Shown piece by piece: positions 22,790 to 36,209 of a DNA stretch of 64,000 nucleotides. The notes beneath the pieces were generated by a model, which saw only the letters and a program-made list of their open reading frames with translations, was not told where the DNA came from and did no database searches. This DNA comes from Skeletonema tropicum (lineage: Eukaryota; Bacillariophyta; Thalassiosirophyceae; Thalassiosirales; Thalassiosiraceae). The DNA lies in NCBI GenBank assembly GCA_037178625.1, contig JAWZXG010000031.1, positions 124,001 through 188,000 of the forward strand, given 5' to 3'. Position 1 is the stretch's first letter; each line of letters starts with the position of its first letter. The translations under genes and the position numbers were made by a program.

Positions 22790-23330
22790 AATTTTTGTTT
22801 CAGACTGTACTCATGTTGCTTGGCTAACTTCAAACATTTAAAATCATATCAATGGATGATATTCATTGCGTAGTATTTCGACCACTCATCAGGGGACCGA
22901 GACCGAGCAGCCACAATAGGCGACTCATCATTTGTAATTGATGTTAACTCAGAGGATGCTGTGTCAGGTGTCACCATTTCTCCCCTGCAGAGATAAATAT
23001 CTCGAGGGTCGGGTAGAGAGTCGGTGAATTAAGTTGAGGTTGCGAGGCAGGAATGAAAGGTGTGACAGTCAACATCGGACAGATACACGACCGACATCTA
23101 AATAATGAATGATGTAAGGGCAACAATTCCCCAAAATTGAGAGAAAGAAGAGGAACCCACTTGGAAAGTGACGTCATGCAGACCTCATTTGATTGAGATG
23201 ATGTCAGAAGACACTTACATTGGCACTTTTGTCCGAGAGAGCTTTGCCAAGTTATGTCAGACGGTTCCCTTGGTCAGACCCTGAAGTTTTACTGCAGTCA
23301 TAAAGTGCCCCCAATCTGCTTTGTATGACG

Positions 23331-23770
23331 GGATGGCTCATCATCTGCTGAATCGGCGCAGCAACAACAGCAGCAGCTTTTCCTTCATCGTCTCTTGAAT
23401 CAGCAGAATGTACATTAATCTGCGTCAATTCCGATGTCTACATATCCAAATCTGCCCCATTCATGACGGGTTACCTGGCTAATAACAATAATATTGTAAA
23501 GAATGTACAGGAGCAGCCAAATAAACGCCATCCCTATCATCAAATGCGCTTTTGCTGCTAGGCGATGGTGGCTTGTCAAGAAATATTTCAAACCAACCAA
23601 GTTCAAATAATGCAGAGATTTATCAGCAGCTGGTATATCGGCAGCAACAGTTGCAACCAGATTACAGGCAGATCTACTTCTTCGGAAACATTGTCTCCCA
23701 TCGATTAATCGTGCTGCCAAAACTCCAACTATGATGTTGTTCAATCTAGGCAGGCAGTGAACGAAATGTG
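23331..23770 (+). pseudogene. Relic C1 of a third array gene (Q-rich tail only)
   Basis: Pieces resemble the tails of A and B in the same order: GGCTCATCATCTGCTGAATC with CAG-rich sequence, then GAATCAGCAGAATGTAC. Next come TCATCAAATGCGCTTTTGCTG, ACCAACCAAGTTCAAATAAT, and finally a shortened match to the B-type end (TCTAGGCAGGCAG against TCGACTAGGCAGGAGG). Frames are broken and no head domain was seen. It lies about 540 bases past B1, and matching relics follow B2 and B3. Confidence 0.6.
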
Positions 23771-24713
23771 CACCGGAGCGGGCCAGACGTAATATGGCGA
23801 TAAATCTGGTGATTAAGGCAAATACTTTCCTCAAATCAGCTTGCATATCTGTACTTGATCTTCTTCATTCATGATTTTCTTGACTTCCACTGCTAGAGTT
23901 GCTACAGTGCGTTGCTCGTTGCTCTTCCATTTGACCTTGTCAAGATATTTGCATACCTTTCATCTCTAGCAGCATTAACATTAACATATCTGGAAGGACT
24001 AGTCGCTGCGCCTGATACTAGGTACCATAGTACGCAAGAATCAAATGCGGATTAGATACTATGAGTTGAAAAAATGAATGTCAACAGTGGCAGTGGCAAT
24101 GTTTTTGGGCTGGTGCAATGTGCAACTCTTAAGTTTCTCTCTTTTGGATCACGAAAGGTCACAAAGATATACAGTGCAATGATGAACTGGCTAAAGGTCA
24201 CAGCACTGATTGCGGCTAATTGGCCGCGGCAACAACAAATGGCCTCACTCAGCTGTCTCGTCTCATATGTGCATAATTCATTTTGTTTCGTTTCTTACCT
24301 AACTTACAATATTATCACGTCTTCGAGACGTTGCTCTATGTGATTACATATCATAATGCCGTCTTCAGCAAAAGTAGAAGGAGGTGGGTTTGTACTACAA
24401 ATGTCGCTTTGTTGCAAATGTCGTACAACGCATTTGACTCGTATAAACGTGTCAGATGTACCACAAATTGAACAGATGCTCCTCTGGCGGTGCTGCAGCG
24501 GCCACCACGCCATCCACCTCGCTCACCACCTGTTTCTCTCAATGACATCTATCTACCGGGGGCCGGGGAAACACTCGTCAACTTCTACTGGTAGGAGTAC
24601 ACAGTGGTTCACAATGATATGCAGCACATTAGATAGGCTGCTGTCCTCTTCATCGCTTATTTCAATCAGGTCAGCCAAAAAATCCATCAACAACTTCACA
24701 CGAAACGAATAAG
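23771..24713. repeat. Array spacer, copy 2 (short form)
   Basis: Matches copy 1 from about 11575 to 12345 and then passes without interruption through CACCTGTTTCTCTCAATGACATC to the A2 upstream region. It lacks T2, hAT, the MITE and the SAP element, so it preserves the uninterrupted sites for them. The stretch 24541-24713 is the A2 promoter/5' UTR region, shared with A1 and A3. Confidence 0.75.
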
Positions 24714-26295
24714 ATGGCATTGAAGCCAAGTGATAACGATGTGTTGTCGGGCCGTGGAGCTTGGTTCAATCAACATCCCGGCAATGAGCAATTTCGAAGG
24801 ATACTCAATGAGCAAAAGGTAAGTTAGCCCCTGAACTTTTTCGTCTTCGTCTTCCAATATTGATAACAATTGAAATTAATTTTCAACACAATCATACTGA
24901 TTCTCAAAGGATGTCTATATGGCTGGCACGAAGAAGCAAAAGATGGACATGTCCAAAGCCATCGTTGAAGCAATCTATTCGATGGATCCGCCCGGCCGAT
25001 TTCTCAAACAATGTCCGGAAACTTGTCAATGGAACGAGCTGTCGAAGAGAGATGCAGCCGATAGGGTAGCCCAAGCGATGGCATATGCCGCTAGAGGTAA
25101 GGATGAAAGGAAACGTAGGAGGGAAGAACGGCGGCGTTCCCGTCGAATATCACGGCAAAAGTCAAAGAATGATGATGATGATGACGTGGGTAGAAAATCA
25201 TCGCAGCATGTTGATGATCGACCGGTTCATCTTCAGCCACACGAGACAACGAATCAGTTAGACCTCAATCATTCAACTTCCCGTTCAAATCATGAGCTTG
25301 CTGCCCGGCGACGCGGAGGGGCAGTAGGCACATGGAATAACACCCAACCTGCAACTGCAACTGAATTGCCGTGTATGCCTGGAAATTTCAATCTACAGCA
25401 GCAACTTCATCTTCTCCTCCAGCAATTGCAACAATCTAGTACTGTAGACAATTCATCCATCAATGAAAGCGTAAATCAAAATGGATCGATTCATCTACTG
25501 ACTCAGACGCAATTGCTGCAGCAGCAGCAGCAGCAACAAAAAAAACAGCAGCAGCAGCAACTTCTTCAGCTTCAGCACATCTTGGGTCCCCCGAATAATT
25601 CATTGGGACAGTTACTGCAGTCACAAAGTGCACTCCAACCTGCTTTCAATGTGGGGATAAGCCATCATCCGCTGAACCAGGCACAGCAACAGCAACAACT
25701 GCAGCAACCAAATCAGCTTCTACTCCCCCAGCAACTCTTGAATCAGCAGAATATGCTCCTGCCTGCGACATCTCCTATATCAATATTCACATCTGCTCCA
25801 TTTTTGGTGGCAGGGCATCAAACTCAGGCAGCTACTAATGATCAGTTACTGAATCAGCGGCAGCAATCGAATCATGCATCATCAAATGCACTTTTGCTCA
25901 GCAGCATGTTGAGTCATTTACACCACCAACCAATTTCAAGTACAGGGGTATCCAACGCTCTCCAGCCAACCCAATCGCAGCTGATGAACCAACAGATGAA
26001 CCAACTACAACGCAGTGTAATGCTGCATCAAAACCAGCCGCTGGCTTCAACTTCAGGTGCTTCTTCGAATAATCAGCAGTTGCAACAGTTGGATCCGCCC
26101 CTTCAACAGACATTAGAGACGACTCTACAGCAGATTCAACAACACATTATGCAGGGCCCTCCACCGCCACTGCCACCGCTCAATTCTACCGGGGTGGCTT
26201 CAGCCAATGTTAACCCTTCTCAGTCGACTAGACAGAAGGACAGCGAAGTGGGAGAGCAGAGCGATTCAGAAGACGGCAGCAATGGCGACTATTAG
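24714..26295 (+). CDS. DUF6824-like, polyglutamine-rich protein A2 (496 residues)
   Basis: Exon 1 24714-24818, intron 24819-24909 (91 bases), exon 2 24910-26295. Starts MALKPSDND, as A3 does (A1 has MALEPSDND). Like A3 it has ARRRGGAVGTW, HHPLNQ and QNMLLPATSP, where A1 reads ARRGGAGGTW, HHLVNQ and QNVLPSATSP. The Gln run after TQTQLL is interrupted by KK, a private change. Domain layout and likely nuclear location are as for A1. Confidence 0.88.
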
Positions 26296-28116
26296 GTTTG
26301 CTCGTCTGAACTTGACTTCATTTTCTTCACAGTTGGTCATTAAGTGTATGATGTTAGCATAGGGTGAACTCTAACATTAGCAAAGTCACTGACGATAATC
26401 TGAACTGCGCTTTTCGCTTCGTACCATCTGACCTCTCTGAGACCAACCGATGCCTATCATATTTGACTGCCTCTCCCCTCGAGTGCTTCACCTCCCAGCG
26501 TCCAAGAGGTACAGGCGAGAGGGAGGTAGAGAGTGTGGAACTTCTGACATCATTATTTCTCATGAATTTGACGTCACTTCTGTTCTTTGATGATTGCTTG
26601 ATGCGTTGAATTTACTCGGGTCGAGTCAAATGATCAGGAACACTCCCCTACATAAGTATCTCTCTCTAGTGGCCCACGGAGAAGACCTTTACAGGATGAT
26701 GGCTGGATTGAAGCAATCGGATGCAAAAGCTTGCATGAGGTCGACATCAGATAAAATACGTACAACATCTATATAATGTTGGTGTGACTGATTAGGATTA
26801 GATAGATGCGTCATGCTGTGAAGTGTGTCCACAGTCCACACAAAAGGTGGCTCAAAATGAGAGCACCGATCGATCCCAACATTCGTGGTTGGATGGACAC
26901 AATATGATTGAAAAGCATGCCTGAACAACGAATTTGAATTTGACCGCCATGATCTTACTACTGTCGTCTGATGTATTGTTTGCAGAACTTTATCTCTAAT
27001 TCTAATTGGAATCTTTGCCATTAGCCTGCTTCTATTGCTCCTCCTTGGGGATGTCTCTCTCTCTAGAGGCGAAGAGGATGTATTGATTGCTACTTCGGGT
27101 GGAGATGATATGATATGAGTGTGTTCCCTTGATTCAGAAGTCCGGGATAGCTCTTCATAGATGAACAGATGATGGTAGGTCCGGTTGGATTTGACTCTCT
27201 CTATCGAGATGTCTCTGTCTCTGAGGATGAGGGGGCTGCAGGTGGGTTATGGAAAGCGTTTCTGCGTGCCTGAGGATGGATGGCGATGTTGCCATGACGG
27301 AAAAACATCGCCACAGCGCATGCGTACTTCGCGACCAGAGCATTGGAACATGTGCATCCTATGTCAGTGTCCGCACTCAATGAATATTCTTTTGGTATGC
27401 CTTTGATTTCACTTCAGATTCTGCTCTCTCGTTGCTAGTTGTGGCAACTTTGATACAGTAAATCTACATTTTGGGATGTCATTGAAGCAATACTGCATGC
27501 ATGAAGGAGTATCTGTGGTCGGTTTGATGAACTTGCACTGTCCTGTGTACTTAAAAGGTTAATTGATATTCAACCATATTGGAGTGAGAATATACTCCCA
27601 GCCCCAGCAGAGAACTTACGTGGAACTATGTTGCTATGCTTAGCTTTGTGGTCAACCACTACTGGATCCCCTTCAAGCTTCTTCATCGTCGCAATGTATA
27701 TTGACACGCCAACTCAATCTGGTGCATCCTTCTTCGTCTCCGTCAAAGCCAATGTCGTGTGTCCAGCTAGCAGGACTTGCTATAACTTTAGTTAAGGGAA
27801 ATGGTCAATACGTCAGATCTACATCATACATAGGTACTTTGTGTTCACTCGAAAAGAAGATCGAAATTACCCTGCCTTGCTATTGTAACCGCAGAAGCAA
27901 TAAACGAACAACAGCGGGACCGAAATAATAATATGATCGAATCCATCTCGAAGTTGACAGAATAGAGGTCATATCCTCGTCCCAGACTATACAGACGGTG
28001 GATGGAAATGTATGCCTCTGGACAGTATCATTTCTACCCCCCTGGTAACATAGTAACGAAATCGTAACTTATTCCTCCCCCCTCAAGCTACGCAAATTTT
28101 AACACGAACACGAGCA
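26296..28116. repeat. A-B intergenic spacer, unit 2
   Basis: Carries a private TGATTCAGAAGT insertion near 27130 and a CTACATAAGTATCTCTCTCTAGT stretch near 26648 that unit 3 lacks. A minus-strand open stretch 27021-26689 (110 codons, ATG start, RHAFQSYCVHP...) is also open in unit 3. It is reported as a candidate only. Confidence 0.6.
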
Positions 28117-29818
28117 ATGGATCCAACAGTGAACGATGTCTTGTCCGGCCGTGGAGCTTGGTTCAATCAACATCCTGGCAATGAGCGTTTTCGACGGATG
28201 CTCGAAGAGCAAAAGGTGAGCCTGTCTGAGAGTTTTCCTATATACCAACTCATTGATACAGTTAATGGATGAATATGTGATCAATCAAGTACTCGTTGAT
28301 TTATGTCGATCATAATTCATTTCTTTGCTGAATGAGGAGGACGAAATAATGATTAAAATCATCCAACAATAATAATATCTCACCTCTTTTTTTCATCTAT
28401 CAAAGGATGCCTACATGGCTGGCACGAAGAAGCAAAAGATGAACATGTCCAAAGCTATCGTTGAAGCAATCTATTCGATGGATCCGCCCGGCCGATTTCT
28501 CAAGAAGTGTCCTGAAAGTGGTCGATGGAACGAGCTTTCGAAGAGAGATGCAGCCGATAGGGTAGCCCAAGCGATGGCATATGTCGTAAAAGGTAAAGAT
28601 ACATCGAAGCGTAAGAAAGAAGAACGGCGGCGTTCCCGTCGAATATCACGGCAAAAGTCAAAGAATAATGATGGTGCTGCTGTGACTTCATCGCAGCATG
28701 CTGATGATCGACCGACTACTCAACATCAGTTGCACAGCTCGACTAATCAGTTGGAGGATAGTGCTTCATCGTGGTCTTCTCTGGCAAATCACAAACTCAC
28801 TGCTCGCGGTCCAGTAGCAGGAGACACCAACAATGCAGCTGCAGCTGCCGCAGAGTCGATAACAATGGAGATTCGTAGACGTGGTACTGAATCGGTGGCA
28901 GATAATATGAGTCTTGAGTTTCGTCAGCAACTGCAAAGGAATCCTCCTCAAATGAATCAATCCAGTGATGCCGTCATCCTGCCAGCATCCTCCATCGACC
29001 AAAGAGTGACTCAAAATGATGGATTGGTCCAAGTTCTAGCGCAGGCAGTGCAGCAGCAGCGACGCCATCATGATCAGCAGCAGCAGCAGCTCCTCCAATC
29101 CAATTTGGTCCCGAATCCGTTGGGACAGCTACTTTGCACACAAACTTCACTTCAGCCTACTTCACTTGAAGGATTGGCTCATCAACTGTTGGCTCAGGCA
29201 CAGCAGCAGCAGCAACAAAATGTGCTTCAAACTGATTCGCTACTAGCGACTCTATCCCCATCAGCCCCGTCCTCAGCTTCTCAAGGGGTGTTTCCCACAA
29301 ATAATGGCATGATTCTGAATGGGGCATCATCTTCAAACTACTCGTTGAATCCTCAATCTTCTGACCCGCCAGCTAATATGAATATGTTGCAACACCACTT
29401 GCAACAACAATCGAATCCACCATCAAATAATGGGCTTTTGCTTAGCAGCTTATCGAGTAACTTACAGCACCAACCGAATAATAACGTGGGGATAATCAGC
29501 GCACTCCAGGGAGCACAACAATTGGATCAATTGCAGCGCAGTCTCAGGGGACATCATACGCAGCAGTTGATGTCTGCATTTCGAACTGCTCTCAATCAGT
29601 CCTCCGGGCAGCAGCAGCAGCAGCAGCTGCAGCAATCGCTGCTGTTGGATCCGCTTCATCAGGTATGGCAGACAGCTCTGCTGTCCCAGATCCAAAACTC
29701 GCAGGATCTCCCTTCGATCACTGCGCAGCCACCGGCTAATGCAGCTGCTGCATCGACTAGGCAGGAGGAGAGTGGCGTAGATGATGGGCAGAGCATACCG
29801 AAAGAAAAACAAGCCTGA
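28117..29818 (+). CDS. DUF6824-like, polyglutamine-rich protein B2 (503 residues)
   Basis: Exon 1 28117-28215, intron 28216-28405 (190 bases), exon 2 28406-29818. Same structure as B1. The only protein change I found is Ser for Asn in DNM(N/S)LEF. Identity extends through the intron and both flanks, so this is either a very recent copy, a converted copy, or an assembly duplicate. Confidence 0.88.
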
Positions 29819-30042
29819 AATTTTTGTTTCAGACTGTACTCATGTTGCTTGGCTAACTTCAAACATTTAAAATCATATCAATGGATGATATTCATTGCGT
29901 AGTATTTCGACCACTCATCAGGGGACCGAGACCGAGCAGCCACAATAGGCGACTCATCATTTGTAATTGATGTTAACTCAGAGGATGCTGTGTCAGGTGT
30001 CACCATTTCTCCCCTGCAGAGATAAATATCTCGAGGGTCGGG

Positions 30043-30970
30043 TAGAGAGTCGGTGAATTAAGTTGAGGTTGCGAGGCAGGAATGAAAGGTGTGACAGTCA
30101 ACATCGGACAGATACACGACCGACATCTAAATAATGAATGACGTAAGGGCAACAATTCCCCAAAATTGAGAGAAAGAAGAGGAACCCACTTGGAAAGTGA
30201 CGTCATGCAGACCTCATTTGATTGAGATGATGTCAGAAGACACTTACATTGGCACTTTTGTCCGAGAGAGCTTTGCCAAGTTATGTCAGACAGTTCCCTT
30301 GGTCAGACCCTGAAGTTTTACTGCAGTCATAAAGTGCCCCCAATCTGCTTTGTATGACGGGATGGCTCATCATCTGCTGAATCGGCGCAGCAACAACATC
30401 AGCAGCTTTTCCTTCATCGTCTCTTGAATCAGCAGAATGTACATTAATCTGCGTCAATTCCGATGTCTACATATCCAAATCTGCCCCATTTATCTAATCT
30501 GATTAACTTTGTATTTATTTATTAGAGAGTCGGTGAATTAAGTTGAGGTTGCGAGGCAGGAATGAAAGGTGTGACAATCAACATCGGACAGATACACGAC
30601 CGACATCTAAATAATGAATGATGTAAGGGCAACAATTCCCGAAAATTGAGAGAAAGAAGAGGAACCCACTTGGAAAGTGACGTCATGCAGACCTCATTTG
30701 ATTGAGATGATGTCAGAAGACACTTACATTGGCACTTTTGTCCGAGAGAGCTTTGCCAAGTTATGTCAGACAGTTCCCTTGGTCAGACCCTGAAGTTTTA
30801 CTGCAGTCATAAAGTGCCCCCAATCTGCTTTGTATGACGGGATGGCTCATCATCTGCTGAATCGGCGCAGCAACAACATCAGCAGCTTTTCCTTCATCGT
30901 CTCTTGAATCAGCAGAATGTACATTAATCTGCGTCAATTCCGATGTCTACATATCCAAATCTGCCCCATT
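30043..30970. repeat. 480-base local tandem duplication downstream of B2
   Basis: 30043-30490 is repeated at 30523-30970 with few changes. A 32-base AT-rich filler (30491-30522) separates the copies. The unit holds the B 3' flank and the start of relic C. Downstream of B1 and B3 the same segment is present once. Confidence 0.85.
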
Positions 30971-31275
30971 CATGACGGGTTACCTGGCTAATAACAATAA
31001 TATTGTAAAGAATGTACAGGAGCAGCCAAATAAACGCCATCCCTATCATCAAATGCGCTTTCGCTGCTAGGCGATGGTGGCTTGTCAAGAAATATTTCAA
31101 ACCAACCAAGTTCAAATAATGCAGAGATTTATCAGCAGCTGGTATATCGGCAGCAACAGTTGCAACCAGATTACAGGCAGATCTACTTCTTCGGAAACAT
31201 TGTCTTAGATCGATTAATCGTGCTGCCAAAACTTCAACTATGATGTTGTTCAATCTAGGCAGGCAGTGAACGAAA
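30835..31275 (+). pseudogene. Relic C2 of a third array gene
   Basis: Nearly identical to C1. Its start is duplicated at 30355-30490 by the local tandem duplication. Broken frames, no head domain. Confidence 0.55.
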
Positions 31276-32052
31276 TGTGCACCGGAGCGGGCCAGACGTA
31301 ATATGGCGATAAATCTGGTGATTAAGGCAAATACTTTCCTCAAATCAGCTTGCATATCTGTACTTGATCTTCTTCATTCATGATTTTCTTGACTTCCACT
31401 GCTCTAGAGTTGCTACAGTGCGTTGCTCGTTGCTCTTCCATTTGACCTTGTCAAGATATTTGCATACTTTTCATCAATAGCAGCATTAACATTAATATAT
31501 CTGGAAGGACTAGTCGCTGCGCCTGATACTAGGTACCATAGTACGCAAGAATCAAATGCGGATTAGATATATACTATGAGTTGAAAAAATGAATGTCAAC
31601 AGTGGCAGTGGCAATGTTTTTGGGCTGGTGCAATGTGCAACTCTTAAGTTTCTCTCTTTTGGATCACGAAAGGTCACAAAGATATACAGTGCAATGATGA
31701 ACTGGCTAAAGGTCACAGCACTGATTGCGGCTAATTGGCCGCGGCAACAACAAATGGCCTCACTCAGCTGTCTCGTCTCATATGTGCATAATTCATTTTG
31801 TTTCGTTTCTTACCTAACTTACAATATTATCACGTCTTCGAGACGTTGCTCTATGTGATTACATATCATAATGCCGTCTTCAGCAAAAGTAGAAGGAGGT
31901 GGGTTTGTACTACAAATGTCGCTTTGTTGCAAATGTCGTACAACGCATTTGACTCGTATAAACGTGTCAGATGTACCACAAATTGGAACAGATGCTCCTC
32001 TGGCGGTGCTGCAGCGGCCACCACGCCATCCACCTCGCTCACCACCTGTTTC
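31276..32052. repeat. Array spacer, copy 3
   Basis: Matches copy 1 (offset about 19,710) up to the T2 insertion at 32053. No supported gene. Confidence 0.7.
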
Positions 32053-34473
32053 GGCAACGTTCTCAGGCTGTGGGCTGCAACTCTCGTCACGTCAGGGCAC
32101 ATACTTAAAAGAATGGGCTGAACCACAAAAAAAGGCCTCTACCACCACGATCGTTATCACAATTCTCTAACCCACGTGCGTAGCAAATAAGTCTAAGACC
32201 ACAAAAAACATCGCCACAGATCGCCACCATGATGATTCTGACGGCAAACCATGGTACTATCGGGTCAACGCACCCAAAACCATGAAAAACAATCTTTTTA
32301 AACCAATTTTTTGTGTAGATTCCGATTCTGTAAGCGGCGGCGGTCGAATCGAAGTTGCTGTGACGGTATACGGCTCCAATCGACGTAGACATAAAATCTG
32401 CAATCTGCACCTGCTGGCAGCATCGTGACATACTCATATTAAATAAAATTAGGTAGTTCAACGGCCATGTTGCATTACAGACTCCTTCTACATATTATAA
32501 TGATTGATTATTATTATCACCTTTCTTCATTATTTGCCAAATACAGTTATTAATGGAGTAGTAGGTCGAATCATCGGCTGTTGTTCGTATGCCATCCGAC
32601 ACGTATGGTGTTGTTAGCAGTCATATAATACCCTGAATAAATACAAAAATATCCGCCAACGATGACAGCAGCTCTCATTAATCATCAGTGATATCAGTTC
32701 TATCATGTTCTTTGTCTTTGTCGGAAATGGTTGTGTCCGTGGATCGGCTCCACAAAAATAAATGTGCTTGTGTCAGTGGATCGGCTCCAACAAAATGATG
32801 TACAGTGATGGTGATAATTTGACATGCATTATCGACGATGGCGAGGGATCTTAATTAATTTCCTGAACTGTTGTTGATGTTGGGTCGACGGCAGCGCTCG
32901 TTTTTGTCGGCAATGGTATGATGCATCGGTGGATCGGAGGATCATCGGAGGATCATCCGATGATGTGCTGTCGCCATCATCAAATGCACAATAATGGAAT
33001 GCCCCTTAATTTCTCGAAATGGCGGATTCGTAGTCCAATAGCATGATAGAAGGCCACTGCGTCGGATCGAGAAATAAAATGGTGATAGCCATTGACATAA
33101 TTTTTACTAGCAAAGCGTCATGGTGAAGATGTCATCGAAGTGTTTTGAGGAGGTTTGAGTGCAGAATTTTGATAACAATGGCGGTGGTGTGGGTGGAAAG
33201 GGCGCCCCCCCTAAACGGTTGCATAAGTAAGCAATATATCTAGATAAAAAAGAGGGCACCTCTTTTTCAATTTTGTGGTTCAGCCCATTCTTTTATGTGC
33301 CCTGCGTCACGTTGGGGCTGCAACTCTCGTCACGTAGAAGATGCAACTCTCGTCACGCTATAATCACACAATGCAACTCTCGTCTATGGGGGATTAGTTA
33401 AAATTCAAGATCCGTTCCATCACATTTGTTGACACCCATCATTAACGTGACATCCCAGATCTCTTGCTGGAGGGCATTTGCGAAACTTGCTACCGCTGCA
33501 ACTCGATGTCGGCGCAATGATGCAATATTACATCAACTTCACGACGCATAAAACGCCACTGATGGTGAGTCAAATAGATCTAGATTACCCGCAATACCAA
33601 AATATCATGCAGATTTCATTGTTGCACCCCATAGGCTGGTAACTGCAACGGTCGCTGTCTTATTATTACATAGTTACGATGCTTGTAATTTTGCACAATT
33701 TTCACCACCTCACTTCACATAGTGCACAAATGCTACTCCATAGCAGTTTATCAATCAAATATTGTTTAGAATGCGTCTATGCGCTCAGTAGAGCGGTTAC
33801 TGCTACACATATGCTACGTTATTGAATATAACTGCAATGAACATTATACCAGTTATTCTTGCAGGAGCACTGTGGATAGCCTTGGTGTGAGGACGAAGAG
33901 TGGCTGCCTCTACCACCCTGCTCTTCATAGTTTTATAGGCCTCCTGAAGATGACTGGCACTTGTGCGTCACTGTTGGCTTGGAATGCCCAAGAGTATCGA
34001 CCCAGTTGTTCCAGCTTGTAGCGAAGTCAGTCAATCTTATTCCAGAGTAGTTATCGACCGACATTGGCTTTCAAGTATTCCCACTCGTAGTTTGAATGCA
34101 TTCTCTCTGTGGAACGATTTCTTCCAGCGAGTTTCGACAACCAACTCGAAGAAGGAGGCATATCGATGGCAGCCTCCACTCCAGCATCAAGTCCATCATC
34201 GGAGAGATCATCCGCAGCGGCTGCCGCCATTCTGTCGAGCTCCTCATCATCTACATCGGAATCGTCACCAACCTGGCTTGGCGCTTGTGGTGTGGTATAG
34301 ATAATGCCAAAGGGCTCACCAGTGCACTGTAATGACTTCGATGATAAGTAACCTCTCCGGAGCGTCGACGTCTCCGCCGGCCATGGATGTTTGTGCCGGC
34401 GAGTTTTCTCCTCTTTTTTCTCCCCTTTTCTCGCCCCCAAATTTGTTGAAGCCCACAGCCTGAAAAAATTGCC
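32053..34473. mobile_element. Inverted-repeat DNA transposon T2, copy in unit 3 (with nested hAT)
   Basis: Same site, same ends and same nested element as T2a at 12346, so both descend from one insertion copied with the unit. Its right flank passes straight into CCTGCTGGCATCTATCTACC. It therefore lacks T2b and the SAP element, and a small part of the target is missing. Confidence 0.7.
32093..33304. mobile_element. Non-autonomous hAT-like transposon, copy 2
   Basis: 1,212 bases, flanked by CGTCACGT on both sides (32085-32092, 33305-33312), with the same CAGGGCACATA ends as the 12386 copy. A few small indels separate the two (near 32400 and 33153). Confidence 0.85.
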
Positions 34474-34648
34474 CCTGCTGGCATCTATCTACCGGGGGCC
34501 GGGGAAATACTCGTCAACTTCTCTGGTAGGAGTACACAGTGGTTCACAATGATATGCAGCACATTAGATAGGCTGCTGTCCTCTTCATCGCTTATTTCAA
34601 TCAGGTCAGCCAAAAAATCCATCAACAACTTCACACGAAACGAATAAG

Positions 34649-36209
34649 ATGGCATTGAAGCCAAGTGATAACGATGTGTTGTCGGGCCGTGGAGCTTGGT
34701 TCAATCAACATCCCGGCAATGAGCAATTTCGAAGGATACTCAATGAGCAAAAGGTAAGTTAGCCCCTGAACTTTTTCGTCTTCGTCTTCCAATATTGATA
34801 ACAATTGAAATTAATTTTCAACACAATCATACTGATTCTCAAAGGATGTCTATATGGCTGGCACGAAGAAGCAAAAGATGGACATGTCCAAAGCCATCGT
34901 TGAAGCAATCTATTCGATGGATCCGCCCGGCCGATTTCTCAAACAATGTCCGGAAACTTGTCAATGGAACGAGCTGTCGAAGAGAGATGCAGCCGATAGG
35001 GTAGCCCAAGCGATGGCATATGCCGCTAGAGGTAAGGATGAAACGAAACGTAGGAGGGAAGAACGGCGGCGTTCCCGTCGAATATCACGGCAAAAGTCAA
35101 AGAATGATGATGATGATGACGTGGGTAGAAAATCATCGCAGCATGTTGATGATCGACCGGTTCATCTTCAGCCACACGAGACAACGAATCAGTTAGACCT
35201 CAATCATTCAACTTCCCGTTCAAATCATGAGCTTGCTGCCCGGCGACGCGGAGGGGCAGTAGGCACATGGAATAACACCCAACCTGCAACTGCAACTGAA
35301 TTGCCGTGTATGCCTAGAAATTTCAATCTACAGCAGCAACTTCATCTTCTCCTCCAGCAATTGCAACAATCTAGTACTGTAGACAATTCATCCATCAATG
35401 AAAGCGTAAATCAAAATGGATCGATTCATCTACTGGCTCAGACGCTATTGCAGCAGCAGCAGCAGCAGCAGCAACTTCTTCAGCTTCAGCACATCTTGGG
35501 TCCCCCGAATAATTCATTGGGACAGTTACTGCAGTCACAAAGTGCACTCCAACCTGCTTTCAATGTGGGGATAAGCCATCATCCGCTGAACCAGGCACAG
35601 CAACAGCAACAACTGCAGCAACCAAATCAGCTTCTACTCCCCCAGCAACTCTTGAATCAGCAGAATATGCTCCTGCCTGCGACATCTCCTATATCAATAT
35701 TCACATCTGCTCCATTTTTGGTGGCAGGGCATCAAACTCAGGCAGCTACTAATGATCAGTTACTGAATCAGCGGCAGCAATCGAATCATGCATCATCAAA
35801 TGCACTTTTGCTCAGCAGCATGTTGAGTCATTTACACCACCAACCAAGTTCAAGTACAGGGGTATCCAACGCTCTCCAGCCAACGCAATCGCAGCTGATG
35901 AACCAACAGATGAACCAACTGCAACGCAGTGTAATGCTGCATCAAAACCAGCCGCTGGCTTCAACTTCAGGTGCTTCTTTGAATAATCAGCAGTTGCAAC
36001 AGTTGGATCCGCCCCTTCAACAGACATTAGAGACGACTCTACAGCAGATTCAACAACACATTATGCAGGGCCCTCCACCGCCACTGCCACCGCTCAATTC
36101 TACCGGGGTGGCTTCAGCCAATGTTAACCCTTCTCAGTCGACTAGACAGAAGGACAGCGAAGTGGGAGAGCAGAGCGATTCAGAAGACGGCAGCAATGGC
36201 GACTATTAG
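34649..36209 (+). CDS. DUF6824-like, polyglutamine-rich protein A3 (489 residues)
   Basis: Exon 1 34649-34753, intron 34754-34844 (91 bases), exon 2 34845-36209. Closest to A2 in sequence but with a contracted Gln run (LLQQQQQQQQLLQLQ) and a few private changes (Arg for Gly in MPRNFNL, Thr for Arg in GKDETKRR). Layout as A1. Confidence 0.88.
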
